NCBI GenBank assembly: GCA_009859145.1
Contig: VRVR01000011.1
Span: 136,097-200,096, forward strand
Reading direction: 5' to 3'
DNA length: 64,000 nt
Source of the DNA: Andalucia godoyi
Taxonomy: Eukaryota > Discoba > Jakobea > Jakobida > Andaluciidae
Shown here: positions 9,649-18,935 of the stretch, piece by piece
Position numbering within the stretch: the stretch's first letter is position 1
How the letters are laid out: each line of letters opens with the position of its first letter
The notes under the pieces: model-generated
Database searches by the model: none
What the model was told of the DNA's origin: nothing
The model's input: the letters and a program-made list of their open reading frames with translations, nothing else
Position numbers and translations under genes: made by a program

Positions 9649-11502
9649 ATGTTCAAGGCACCTCAGAATCCCGCTACTGACCCGGGTCTGCAGTGGGCCC
9701 TTGTAGTGCATCTTGGAGCTGGAAGCCACGCCGAAGAGCGTCGAGCGCTGTATCGAGAGTGTGTTGCTTCTGCACTGTCTGCTGCATCATCGATCTTGTC
9801 TGGGCTTAGTGGATCAGATGAAGGTGCGAACGCGTCGTCTGAAGAGAACGGACAGAGTATCGGAGATCGGACTTTTCAATATTCGGAAAGTCGGCTGTGG
9901 GATCTTGCCGTGTCGGCGGTGTGCGCTGCTGTTGAGCAGCTTGAGAACAACCCGAGTACGAACGCTGGTTGCGGATCGAACTTGTCGCTGAAAGGTACTG
10001 TCGAACTGGATGCTTCCTTGATGACGAGCGATGGGCTTTGGGCCGGTGTAGGCTGCGTGCCCAAGGTGTCGAACCCCGTCCGGATTGTGCAGGACATGCT
10101 GCAGGTTCAGCATCAGCAGAGAACGTTGTCGTGCGGGAGAGTTCCTCCAATGATGTTGTGTGGAGAGGGAGCACTGCTCTATGCCATTGAACGCGAAAAT
10201 TTAAAAAGGTATGTGTTGCCGTCGGATGCAAGCCTGAAATCGAGCTCTTCGATCGCGAATTTTGAGAGGTACCAGAAGATGCTCGAGGAGTCTGAGCTCT
10301 CTCAGCGCATAAAAAACGCTGCGCCATTGCAGTCCACAGGCATTCTATCTCCTCCGTGTTCTGCGGCGAGCTCGTTCCCGTCAGTGTCGTCGGCGTCGTC
10401 GAATTCATTGTCATCCCTGACCACAGTGTCCTCCACAAGGTCGCTGTCGGTTGCGTCTGCGCTGTCCTCAGCATCGTCTACATCTTCCCTGATTGCGCCG
10501 GATGGACAGCATTCCCGTGATGTGCAAAAGTCAGCGGCGGACAGCGGAGAACATTTGCATCTCAGCCCGACAATAGAGACTGCGGCCTCAGAAGGGCCGA
10601 ATTGTCCTCCAGATGTGATGATGGACACTGTTGGAGCGGTTCTTATGCTTTGGTCCCCCCTTCTCAGTATCCCTATTGCTGTTTCGGCGGTTTCTTCTGG
10701 AGGCATTGCGATGAAGATGCCAGGCCGAGTTGGTGAGGCCGCAGTATATGGCGCAGGATGCTTTGCCGCTTCGTTTCCAGAAGAACGGACGCAGCATCAC
10801 AAGAGCCGTGTCGAAGAAAAGACAGCAAGATCAAGGAAGCGCCCTCGGTTGTCGCCGAGTTCCACTCCCGTCGACCCATCGAAGGATCATGACCGACATG
10901 CAATTCCGGGCTTCAATGAGATCCGCGTGGATGGCGGCGCTGAAGTGGAATTTGATTTTCAGGAGCCGGTGAACAGCAGTTCGTCCTCGTCCTCGTCCTC
11001 GTCCTCCGTCTCCGGTTCCTCTTCTTCTTCTTCTTCTTCTTCTTCTTCTGGCTCCTGTTCCTCCTCGTCAGGATCTGCAATCGGATTTGTCTCTGGGATC
11101 AAATCCGCAAACGATCCATCGGAAGATGACGACAAGGATACGGAAGATGCGGTCCTCACTGCAGTCTCTTGCTCGGGCTGCGGGGAAGATATCATGCGAT
11201 ATCAACTTGCATTCCGCGTTGCCCGCCCTCATTCGGATCTTGGGCGCATTCTGCAGGCTATGCCACATGTAACAATGGAGCGTGCTGCTGGATGTGTTCG
11301 CCTTGAGTATCGATATGGCCCAAGTGAAAACATCCATCGAATGCTGATCTCGTGTGCCCACACGACAAGAAGCATGGTGTATGGCTGGTGTACGTCCTCT
11401 TCGCCAAAACACGTCCACTTTCGCTTTTCAAAACGTGGAGAGGCTCTTCTGCCTATCAGCGACTCCGCGTGCATCGTATCCGTTGACCGTGTGAAGTTCT
11501 GA
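9649..11502 (+). CDS. TASP1: Taspase-1-like threonine endopeptidase (N-terminal nucleophile hydrolase)
   Basis: 617 residues against about 420 in animals. The N-terminal part carries VVHLGAGSH, LENNPSTNAGCGSNLSLKG and VELDASLM, matching the alpha part of taspase/asparaginase-2. The self-cleavage and catalytic site is DTVGAV with Thr327, followed by SAVSSGGIAMKMPGRVGEAA and later CSGCGE. The C-terminus (AHTTRSMVYGWC) also fits taspase rather than plain asparaginase. Taspase cuts after Asp in nuclear proteins such as MLL and TFIIA in animals. Two long inserts are unusual: a Ser-rich one before the catalytic Thr (about 205-320) and one with a basic RSRKRPRL cluster (possible nuclear signal) and poly-Ser runs (about 380-490). 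Convergent with the CDC25-like gene. Confidence 0.85.
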   Translation: MFKAPQNPATDPGLQWALVVHLGAGSHAEERRALYRECVASALSAASSILSGLSGSDEGANASSEENGQSIGDRTFQYSESRLWDLAVSAVCAAVEQLENNPSTNAGCGSNLSLKGTVELDASLMTSDGLWAGVGCVPKVSNPVRIVQDMLQVQHQQRTLSCGRVPPMMLCGEGALLYAIERENLKRYVLPSDASLKSSSSIANFERYQKMLEESELSQRIKNAAPLQSTGILSPPCSAASSFPSVSSASSNSLSSLTTVSSTRSLSVASALSSASSTSSLIAPDGQHSRDVQKSAADSGEHLHLSPTIETAASEGPNCPPDVMMDTVGAVLMLWSPLLSIPIAVSAVSSGGIAMKMPGRVGEAAVYGAGCFAASFPEERTQHHKSRVEEKTARSRKRPRLSPSSTPVDPSKDHDRHAIPGFNEIRVDGGAEVEFDFQEPVNSSSSSSSSSSSVSGSSSSSSSSSSSGSCSSSSGSAIGFVSGIKSANDPSEDDDKDTEDAVLTAVSCSGCGEDIMRYQLAFRVARPHSDLGRILQAMPHVTMERAAGCVRLEYRYGPSENIHRMLISCAHTTRSMVYGWCTSSSPKHVHFRFSKRGEALLPISDSACIVSVDRVKF

Positions 11503-12021
11503 GAAGACATGGTACGGTATCCTATTATTGTGCAGTCCGGGCTTTGTTAGTTTCATAGCAGCCGTTCGTCTAGTTATTCATTTTTATCTTGTCTCATATT
11601 CATCATCATCATCTTCTTCTTCATCTTCTTCTTCTTCTTCATCTTCTTTTTCTTTTTGCTCCTCCTCCTCTTGGAATCGGCGCAGCAAATGCGCACGAAT
11701 GCATGCTACAGACGTGAGCCCTCCTTTTCTTTTTTTCGGATATTGTAAACGTACATCATAATATACAAGCACACTGACCGTCAGTCCTCATCTGTCCACG
11801 GATTCTCTTTCTCTTCTCAAACCGCCCCGGTTAGTATTCATTCATCTTGTACCTTCCCTTTGTTTTCCACATTCTTGGCATTGTTGGTGGTGAACACACG
11901 ACAAAAAAAAAAAGAAAGAAAGAAAAAAGAAAAGAAGAGACAGAAGAGAAAGAAGAAAAAAACACACGTCCAGGTTCACAGTCTGACGTGGACAAACAGC
12001 TATCACCCCAACATGCACACG
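11503..12021. other. Convergent 3' region with pyrimidine and purine microsatellites
   Basis: Between taspase and the CDC25-like gene. It contains a (TCA/TCT)n tract at about 11600-11650 and an A/G-rich tract at 11900-11960. No gene seen. Confidence 0.5.
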
Positions 12022-12873
12022 CTATGAAGGAAGAGATTGTCGCCCGTGGAATGAGCTTCCTCGTCGCATATTCCAAGACTTGCGCGCCTCGCCGGAAGAC
12101 CTGTTGAAATCATTCGAATAGCGATCATCCGTCATGGGCACGTAGCCGCCCTCTGGAGTGCAAAATTGCGGGAACTGCGCCACGAAATTCGCATATCCGC
12201 TCTTGAGCAGGACGACGTTAGGCCAGCACAGTCCTGGATACGCATTTCGGTTGATGGTTCGATCCAGGGATCTCAAATGGCCGAGCATTCGCGGACCTCT
12301 CTTCACCGAATGCTCACAGTGGAAAACGACCAAAGTATCCGGAGTGATGAGCGGTATCTGCTGGCCAATGTGTCCGAAAAAGAAGGACTCGACTGCGCTA
12401 GGATCAGGCAGGTTGACCGCGTTCGCAATATGCCCACCTTCAAACTCGTACCCGTATCGACAATCGATGATCAATACTCGTTGTTGCTGCTGCTGCACCG
12501 TGTGCGTCTGCGAGAGCAGACTTGCCAAAGCGTATGCGGATATTGTATTACATTGATCCTGCATCCCCTCAATCGAAATAGGACACGGAAACGCCTCGGG
12601 AAGCACAGAAAAACGAGAAAAATGTGAATGTGTCTCGACCAGCGCACTTGGAATCACAGAGCTCGTGGATCGCCGAGAAAGCCCTGAAACAGGAGGACGT
12701 CTGCACTCGCGATCCGGTGAAGCACGGCGATAAGGCGAAGTACTGGAAAGCAGCGGTGGAAGATTCTCCGACATTTCTCCATTTGGACTCGAAGGAAAAT
12801 CACTAAACAGCGGCTTCCGAGGAGACGGCGAAGCTCTGTTTACAGATCGGATGGAAAGAGGAGAGTCAAACAT
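12022..12873 (-). CDS. CDC25-like / rhodanese-fold dual-specificity phosphatase
   Basis: 283 residues from the ATG at 12873 (no upstream in-frame ATG). Residues 1-100 are Ser/Pro/Arg-rich with many SP sites (SPRKP, SSPNG, TSPY). The C-terminal half is a rhodanese domain of CDC25 type: VLIIDCRYGYEFEGGHI, then the active site FHCEHSVKRGPRM with Cys186 and Arg192 (CX5R), then VVLKSGYANFVAQFP. Metazoan CDC25 has HCEFSSERGPR, so the loop differs at three positions but the GPRM that follows is kept. CDC25 activates cyclin-dependent kinases by removing inhibitory phosphates. The regulatory N-terminus is short. An arsenate-reductase-type relative is possible but less likely given ECRGPRM context and the upstream SP cluster. 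Confidence 0.75.
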   Translation of the reverse strand: MFDSPLSIRSVNRASPSPRKPLFSDFPSSPNGEMSENLPPLLSSTSPYRRASPDRECRRPPVSGLSRRSTSSVIPSALVETHSHFSRFSVLPEAFPCPISIEGMQDQCNTISAYALASLLSQTHTVQQQQQRVLIIDCRYGYEFEGGHIANAVNLPDPSAVESFFFGHIGQQIPLITPDTLVVFHCEHSVKRGPRMLGHLRSLDRTINRNAYPGLCWPNVVLLKSGYANFVAQFPQFCTPEGGYVPMTDDRYSNDFNRSSGEARKSWNMRRGSSFHGRQSLPS

Positions 12874-13433
12874 CTTGCACGGCCAAAACAAACAAAGCTG
12901 ATGATGACGATGATGACGATGATGATGATGATGAATACAAAAGTACTTTTTTTAATCAAATAGTAAAAAATAATAATAAAAAAGAACAAAGCAATAATGA
13001 TCGAATGATCGAATGAAACACAGAGAAATGTTTGGTTTTCAAAATGGTGAAAAACCGGTAAACATTATAAAGCTGCGTTGAGAGCGGGTAAGGTTTCCCG
13101 ACTTTTCTGAACTCCGAAACACTTGCTGCTTAGTCTGCTCGTGCTACCGTGCAATTTTCGAGTTTCCATCTGCCTGAAACCACAAAACCCTGAATATCAT
13201 CGGATAGTACGGATGAGTTGACAGCCGTCGACATTGCCGTCCCCCTGCAGATTGCTGAAACTCATTGGACGGGACGTCTGCTTGAGGCGCAGCATGCGAG
13301 CTAAATGTTTGGGAGAGATTTGGGTTGGAGAGTAGTGGTGCTGTTACGTTCTCAGCTTCGACTTTATTATTATTATTTATTTATTATTATTATTATTTAT
13401 TTTTTTTGATTTGCTTTGCGGCTGTAGGACAGT
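12874..13433. promoter_or_regulatory. Divergent upstream region of CDC25-like and presenilin genes
   Basis: A 560 bp divergent region. (GATGAC/GAT)n lies at 12901-12934, a doubled ATGATCGA at 12997-13013, and (TTA/TTTA)n at 13364-13404. A pyrimidine tract ending GGCTGTAG just before the presenilin ATG could be a 3' splice site of a leader intron; this is not proven. Confidence 0.45.
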
Positions 13434-14579
13434 ATGGAATTGGAAGAAGACGAGACGGGGCTTCTTGTCCGGCCATCGGACGCTGGAAGCGAATCGCAGA
13501 GCAGCGATGTTGTTGCTGTGAGCGTGGATGGCGCGATTGCTGCGCCGAATGCCCATTCTGAGAATGAGGAGACCGGCGCTGCTTCTGATTCGACGTCTTC
13601 CTTGACTCCGGCGCAGAGACGAAGGCGTTTGTTATCGAAGCCTGAGCAGTGGTCAAAGTCGGTTCTGTCCGTTGCGAGACCGGTTCTGATCACCATGATT
13701 CTCACGCTGGTGATGATCAGGCTCCTGGCTTCAGACTCTTCGACGGGTAGCTCGTACGGAAATGCAGAAGACGGCGATGATGCGGGCTCTGGAAGCGATG
13801 ATCAGAGCGACTCTGAGAAGATTGGAGTTGCACTGTTGTCTGCACTGTTTGTGATTGCAATCATGTTTGTTGCGCTGGTGGTAATGGCTTTCTTGTACAA
13901 GAGAGGATACATCAAGGCGATCATTGGATACATGATGGTGTCTACGTTTATCCTGTACGCAATGCTCGGCTCTATGTGGTTTTACGGTATTTGCTTTGCT
14001 CTTCGAATTCGTCTGGACTGGTTTACATTCGCCTTTTGCATATCCAATTTTGCCGTTGGTGGAAGCGTGTGCTTGTTCTACTACGCTCGTCATGAGCTCT
14101 CCCAGTGCTATCTGATCGTATCCTCGGCAATGGTCGCTTGGTGGCTCTCGTTTCTGCCTGTGTGGACCACCTGGGCCTTGCTCATTCTTCTAGTCTTGTT
14201 TGACATTGCCGTGGTTCTCGCGCCCAAGGGACCGCTGAAAACCATTGTCGAAACTGCCCAGGAGCGCAACGAACCAATTCCGGCTCCCGTGTACGAAGGA
14301 GATGGGCTGAAACTTGGACTCGGCGATTTCATCTTTTACACTCTGCTGGTTGCCCGCGCCGCACTGGCTCCCTCTGGCGGGTTTTTGCTCTCTGCGTTTG
14401 TTTGTGCCGTTTCCATATTCGCCGGCCTCGGCTTGACTCTCGTTGTCCTCGGCCTGTATGGGAAAGCTCTGCCAGCGCTCCCAATTTCTATTGTGCTCGG
14501 CCTCATCTGGTACGCTGCTGCCGTCTACCTTGTTTCTCCGTTTGCAGTTGAACTTGCCCTCTATCGAATTGCAGCGTAG
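13434..14579 (+). CDS. PSEN: Presenilin, aspartyl intramembrane protease of gamma-secretase
   Basis: 381 residues with an acidic/Ser-rich cytosolic N-terminus of about 75 residues and nine predicted membrane helices. Signature elements: the helix-6 aspartate Asp257 in LVLFDIAVVLAPKGPL, then the near-universal VETAQERNEPI, the helix-7 GLGDF motif with Asp298, and the PAL motif at 347-349 (LPALPIS). These are the catalytic aspartates and substrate-recognition motif of presenilin. Two oddities. The usual Tyr before the first Asp is Phe here (FD, not YD). Only 40 residues lie between the two aspartates, against roughly 130 in human PS1, so the large loop that undergoes endoproteolysis is almost absent. 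Divergent from the CDC25-like gene, convergent with the coiled-coil gene. Confidence 0.93.
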   Translation: MELEEDETGLLVRPSDAGSESQSSDVVAVSVDGAIAAPNAHSENEETGAASDSTSSLTPAQRRRRLLSKPEQWSKSVLSVARPVLITMILTLVMIRLLASDSSTGSSYGNAEDGDDAGSGSDDQSDSEKIGVALLSALFVIAIMFVALVVMAFLYKRGYIKAIIGYMMVSTFILYAMLGSMWFYGICFALRIRLDWFTFAFCISNFAVGGSVCLFYYARHELSQCYLIVSSAMVAWWLSFLPVWTTWALLILLVLFDIAVVLAPKGPLKTIVETAQERNEPIPAPVYEGDGLKLGLGDFIFYTLLVARAALAPSGGFLLSAFVCAVSIFAGLGLTLVVLGLYGKALPALPISIVLGLIWYAAAVYLVSPFAVELALYRIAA

Positions 14580-14854
14580 CCTTGGACTGCTCCCTGGGCG
14601 TTGCACTCTCTCGCGCCCGTTATTTATTGTTCTTATCCAATTTATTATCATGTCGACGGCTTGGCCGTTGCGTGTTTTGTTTTGCGAGCTGGGTGGTTCA
14701 GATATGAATGAAAATTCATAAACTGCACAAGAAGATCTGCAGTAACAGTACATATTTACCACTATACATCGTTCGTTCGTCCATCGAAACAGAAAACAAA
14801 AGAAAGAAAGGAAAGCACGCCCGGTTGCTGTCCCAGCTCTCTTTCCTGCTGGGC

Positions 14855-15813
14855 TCAGGAAGCAAATCTCTTCACAAACTTGTGCAAAAGCGTCCCTTCC
14901 TGATTCATTTCATGCGAGGGATCCTCTTGCAGCAGACTGGATGGTGGAAGAACAGGCTCTTGCAGCTCCTCTGATTCTCTCGACAGTGCAAAGTTGTGGT
15001 ACGTAGCCCCTCGTTCTTCAAGCATCTCACGCTCAGGAGACGCGATCTGCTCCTTGCGTACATTTTCATAAGCTTTCAGGTTCGTCTCTACAGTCTGGAA
15101 CAGCTGGGTCCACTCCGAGGCCGTCTGTTCGCAATCTGCCGCCACTTTGCGAACCCGTCTGCCAACATCGTCCCAATCACACGTTCGCTGCAGTTCCAAA
15201 AACTCTTTTTCAGAAATCGGAATGTCCACTTTTTCTTGAGATGCCTTGCTGAGCAACGCCACTCGAGCGCTCTTCTGCTGCTCAAACAACACGGAAAGTC
15301 TCTCAGATTCCTCGGTCCGCAATCGCGCAACATTCCTCTTCAGCTCTGAAACCTTCATTCGCAATTCTGCCAATTCTTGACCTGTTCAACAATGGAAAGC
15401 GGGCGGACCAAAAAAGAGTTTTTTAATTTTAAAAAAAACTCATCGATTCCAGAAGAGATAGAGAAAACAAGTCAGTTCTGACGGTCTCTTGTGAAGAAAC
15501 TATAAGAAAAAGGGAAGACAAACAGAGGAACACGTATGCACCCCAAGAAGAAGAAGAAATAGAACATACGAGAAATGGAAAGATCTTGAGCATTTCCTCC
15601 AAGAACAGCTTCATCTTCTTCCACAAGAGTATTGAGCTGCAAAATAGACGAAATTGTGGATTGCAGACGCGGAATATAGTTCATCATTGCTTTTCGTTGC
15701 GAAGAGTCCAGGCGACGTTGTGTCTGAGCCGATTCAAGATGCGCTCTCGCAGCAACTCGGAACACGTCTTCCAACGTATTCAGATGCGCTCGTTTCTGAA
15801 GTCTGACTTTCAT
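14855..15813 (-). CDS. Coiled-coil protein, two exons
   Basis: Exon 1 runs 15813-15570 and exon 2 15381-14855. Joining them at a GTATGT donor and a CAG acceptor gives one frame of 256 residues (...QDLSISR|QELAELRMK...). Neither exon shows a recognised domain. Most of residues 1-200 is charged, heptad-like helix (for example ELRMKVSELKRNVARLRTEE), which predicts a coiled coil. The C-terminus is less ordered. The start is the first ATG in the frame; the frame is open for 20 codons upstream without ATG, so a further 5' exon cannot be excluded. Function unknown; a subunit of a coiled-coil assembly (kinetochore, augmin or trafficking) is only a guess. Confidence 0.65.
15382..15569 (-). other. Spliceosomal intron, 188 nt
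   Basis: The minus strand shows donor C|GTATGT at 15569, a candidate branch sequence AACTGAC, T-rich stretches, and acceptor GTTGAACAG at 15384-15382. Removing it restores one continuous frame. It is the only coding intron strongly indicated in the window. Confidence 0.75.
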
Positions 15814-16636
15814 AGCATCCACCCCCTCCCCCGGTCTGATGGCCACAGCACTGTATCTATGTGCAACAAGCAAGCAAAAACTTGATGATTTAAATTTCTT
15901 TTGTTTTTGTTGTTTCTGTTTGGGTTTTTTTAAATTTATTAATAAAAGAAATGCGTGTGAATATACGAAAAATCAACCAAGAAGAAGGAAGCGTGAGCGC
16001 AGGGAATCGGCAGAAAAGAAGAACGTTACTGCATCTGTTTTGTTTAGAGTTCATCCGTAGATCCAAGTGAAAGGAATGCCCTTTGTATCAATTGAGGATA
16101 GACCAGGCAAAGGCGAGTTTTTTTTTCCTTTCTGTGTTCCCCCGCCAATGCAAAGCCTTTTGCAGCTGCTCATGATTGTGACTGACAGCTAACGAAAGTG
16201 ACAATTAAAACTTTAAAACAGGAATGACAAAAAGTCAATAAACCCTGTGCAGATAAATATTAACAAAACGATCTGTCTCGTTCTTTGAAGTTTCTTCTTT
16301 GCTTCGCTTTTTTCTTCACTTTTTGGATATTTTTTATTTATTTATCATAGCGGGTGTTGAATCCGTCGTGATTTGACGTGTCTGTGCTGTACCTGCAAGT
16401 TTTGTTGTGGTGTTGGTGTTTGTTTTTGTTTTTTTTAAATCATCAAATCTTTTGATTTGTTCTTTTTGTTTGGGTTATTGTGTGTGTGGGTGTGTGTGTG
16501 TGTGTGTGGGCTAGAATATAGAATTAGTGGGGGGGAAAGCTTCTTTGCTTTCTTTTTGAGTTTTTGTTTGGAAACTGAAAAGAGTCACAGCAAGAAAAAA
16601 GAAGAGTGCGTGCAAAGCAAGTGAAGAATCACGAAA
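15814..16636. promoter_or_regulatory. Divergent upstream region of coiled-coil and Spinster-like genes
   Basis: 823 bp, AT-rich. It contains T-runs at 16118-16127 and 16430-16436, a (GT)n tract at about 16482-16508, and a run of eight G near 16529. Probably leaders and promoters; no defined element identified. Confidence 0.45.
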
Positions 16637-18133
16637 ATGTCGATCAAAGCCACAATGGTTCGGTTTGCAGACCGGGTGTTCCGTCCGCTTGTATTGCTCA
16701 TTTTCTTGACGTTCATCAACTTGCTCAACTACTTTGACCGAGGTGCCATGGGCGCGGTGCTGTCAGATGTAAAGGAGGTCTATAGTATTAGTGAGACACA
16801 GGCAGGAGCAATTGCGTCTGCGTTCATGCTTGGGTACATGGTCTTCGCCCCGATCTTTGCACAACTGTCGTTCAAGATTCTCCCGACTCGAATCATGTTT
16901 TTTGGGCTGATGGTGTGGTGTGGCGCTGCGTTTCTGACCGCCTCCGCTCCGGATTTCTATCTCTTCATCATTGGACGATCCATCGTGGGTGTTGGAGAAG
17001 CTGGTTTTTGCGGGCTTGCACCGACAATCATCGATAATGTGGCACCTGTCAAGCAGCGGACTACATGGCTGTCCATTTTTTTCGCGGCCATTCCTTGCGG
17101 ATATGCACTCGGATACGTCGGCGGCGGAGTGTTCTCGTCGTATTCGAACTGGAGACTTGTCTTTGTGATGGAGTCGTTCTTGATGCTTCCGTTTGCAATT
17201 ATGTGTGTATTTATTCCAAAGAATAGGTCGGAGCGGAAGAAAAAGACCGCATCCGTTGAGCATACGACCTCAGAAAGCGCACCATTGGTTGCGGATAGCA
17301 ATCGAGCTGGTGCAGTCGCAAAGCCGCAGTCGGCTGACGAGGAAGAGAACCACAGTGTCAAGGAAAAGAGGTTTGAGGATTACACATTATGGACCGCACT
17401 CAAGACGCTGTTCACGAACCCCGTATTTATGTATAATTCTTTTGGGTATGCTGCTTTGACTGGCTGTTTGGGGGCATATGCGTTCTGGCTCCCGTACTTT
17501 ATCCACACGTATTATGGTCTCGACGTAGCGCAGGCTTCTATCTATCTGGGCTCTGTCGCATTGGTAACAGGTCTGGGTGGAACAGGTCTCGGGGGATACA
17601 TCCTTGACAGGATGGGCGGTTCGTTCGGAATGATTGGAACTTCCCGATCCCTGCGTCTGTGTTGGATTTTCTGCACTCTTGGTTTCCCTTTTGCTGTTCT
17701 AGCGTTCTTGATAGACAACCTTGTCATCTTCATCATCTTCCTGCTGATTGCAGAGTTCTTCCTGTTCGGCACAACCTCCCCCATCAATGCATCTGCGCTC
17801 AGTTGTGTACCGGAAGCGCTGCGCTCACATGCAATTGCTGTTCAGATCTTCTTTATCCATCTGCTTGGGGATTTTCCCTCTCCTGTCGTTACGGGTGTGA
17901 TTGCGGACAAGACAGACTTGTTCTTTGCTTTACTCGTCCTGTCTTTGCTGCTTGTAGTAAGCACAATTCTGTTTTTGATTGCTTGGGTGTACGCAAAGAA
18001 GGCTCTTTCGCAGATGAAGGCTGCAGGCATTGTCGAATCACCAGGACAAGAAATTACGATTTCCCACAAGCCGATTGGACAATCCGCGACAGAGTCTTAT
18101 CATTCAAGCGATCCCGTGAACGACCAACTCTAA
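16637..18133 (+). CDS. SPNS: Spinster-type major facilitator superfamily transporter
   Basis: 498 residues with 12 predicted membrane helices. Helix 1 reads LIFLTFINLLNYFDRG, the Spinster-type NxxDR pattern. The helix 4-5 region has GRSIVGVGEAGFCGLAPTII, then VKQRTTWLSIFFAAIPCGYA with LGYVGGG, the most characteristic stretch of SPNS proteins. A hydrophilic cytosolic loop of about 60 residues (Lys/Glu-rich, about 195-250) separates the two six-helix halves, and the C-terminal tail is cytosolic. Spinster proteins export lysolipids or sphingosine phosphates from lysosomes or cells, in a proton-coupled manner. Substrate here is unknown. The first ATG (16637) precedes helix 1 by about 15 residues. 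It points the same way as nothing nearby and is convergent with the next gene. Confidence 0.85.
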   Translation: MSIKATMVRFADRVFRPLVLLIFLTFINLLNYFDRGAMGAVLSDVKEVYSISETQAGAIASAFMLGYMVFAPIFAQLSFKILPTRIMFFGLMVWCGAAFLTASAPDFYLFIIGRSIVGVGEAGFCGLAPTIIDNVAPVKQRTTWLSIFFAAIPCGYALGYVGGGVFSSYSNWRLVFVMESFLMLPFAIMCVFIPKNRSERKKKTASVEHTTSESAPLVADSNRAGAVAKPQSADEEENHSVKEKRFEDYTLWTALKTLFTNPVFMYNSFGYAALTGCLGAYAFWLPYFIHTYYGLDVAQASIYLGSVALVTGLGGTGLGGYILDRMGGSFGMIGTSRSLRLCWIFCTLGFPFAVLAFLIDNLVIFIIFLLIAEFFLFGTTSPINASALSCVPEALRSHAIAVQIFFIHLLGDFPSPVVTGVIADKTDLFFALLVLSLLLVVSTILFLIAWVYAKKALSQMKAAGIVESPGQEITISHKPIGQSATESYHSSDPVNDQL

Positions 18134-18935
18134 TTATTTTCTTCTTTTTGTGGGGGGTTCTTTTTCGTTTTATCGTCTTCTGTGGCTTGTCTTTCCTATT
18201 CGTATTCTTTGTTGAACTTCGTGTATTGTATGCTTCAGTTTTGGGAGGATTCCTGACAGATTAAAATGTTTGATTAGATTCCATGCAATGGCAAATAGTG
18301 TGACGACACTGCAAAATGTCGCTTCTTTCTTGTCATCCCATGCATGCAAGCGCTGCATTCTCTGGGCCGATGCATTCATCCAAATCGCAACACCCACAAA
18401 CTACTGCTTTGACCAGCACACAACAACAACAACAACAACAAGGTCTTTGAGGGTGTGTACAAGAACTTGGATTAAAAGTTGGGCTTTGATGAAACCTTAA
18501 AAAGAACTTAATTTTAAAATATAGGGACGGAAATGATAAAGAACGTGCAATTAATTTCAAGATTTCTGAATTGGCATGCACATTAATTACGAGTCCTCGG
18601 CGACAACCAACCGACATCTGGGTTATCTCGCTCCAAAAATCACAAGAGACGATCCTCCAGCGTGGTGCGAACCGGATGCTGCTGTCCGAAAGAGAAAGCA
18701 ATCGGTAACAAATACTATTCTAAAGATTTTAAGAACACAATTGTTGATCCTGAAAAACATTCAAAACAAAACCAATTACAGAAGACATCCACGGACGCAA
18801 CACAAACAAACCAGCTCAGGGAGGAAACTGGCATTGTACAGAAACATCCAACAAATGGCGAAGCAACATGTGCTCGCCACGAGAAAGATGGGCATATGTA
18901 TAAAAGCTCCACAGCGAAAGAGTACTGCGTGGTAC
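18134..18935. other. Convergent intergenic region
   Basis: About 800 bp between the ends of the Spinster-like gene and the unknown minus-strand gene. It contains a (CAA)n tract at 18421-18440 and AT-rich DNA near 18490-18560. Several short frames are open but none has a recognisable domain. Confidence 0.45.

Noticed and set aside
12901-12934. GATGAC repeat as a CRISPR-like array
   Set aside because: Simple trinucleotide repeat without spacers; the genome is eukaryotic.
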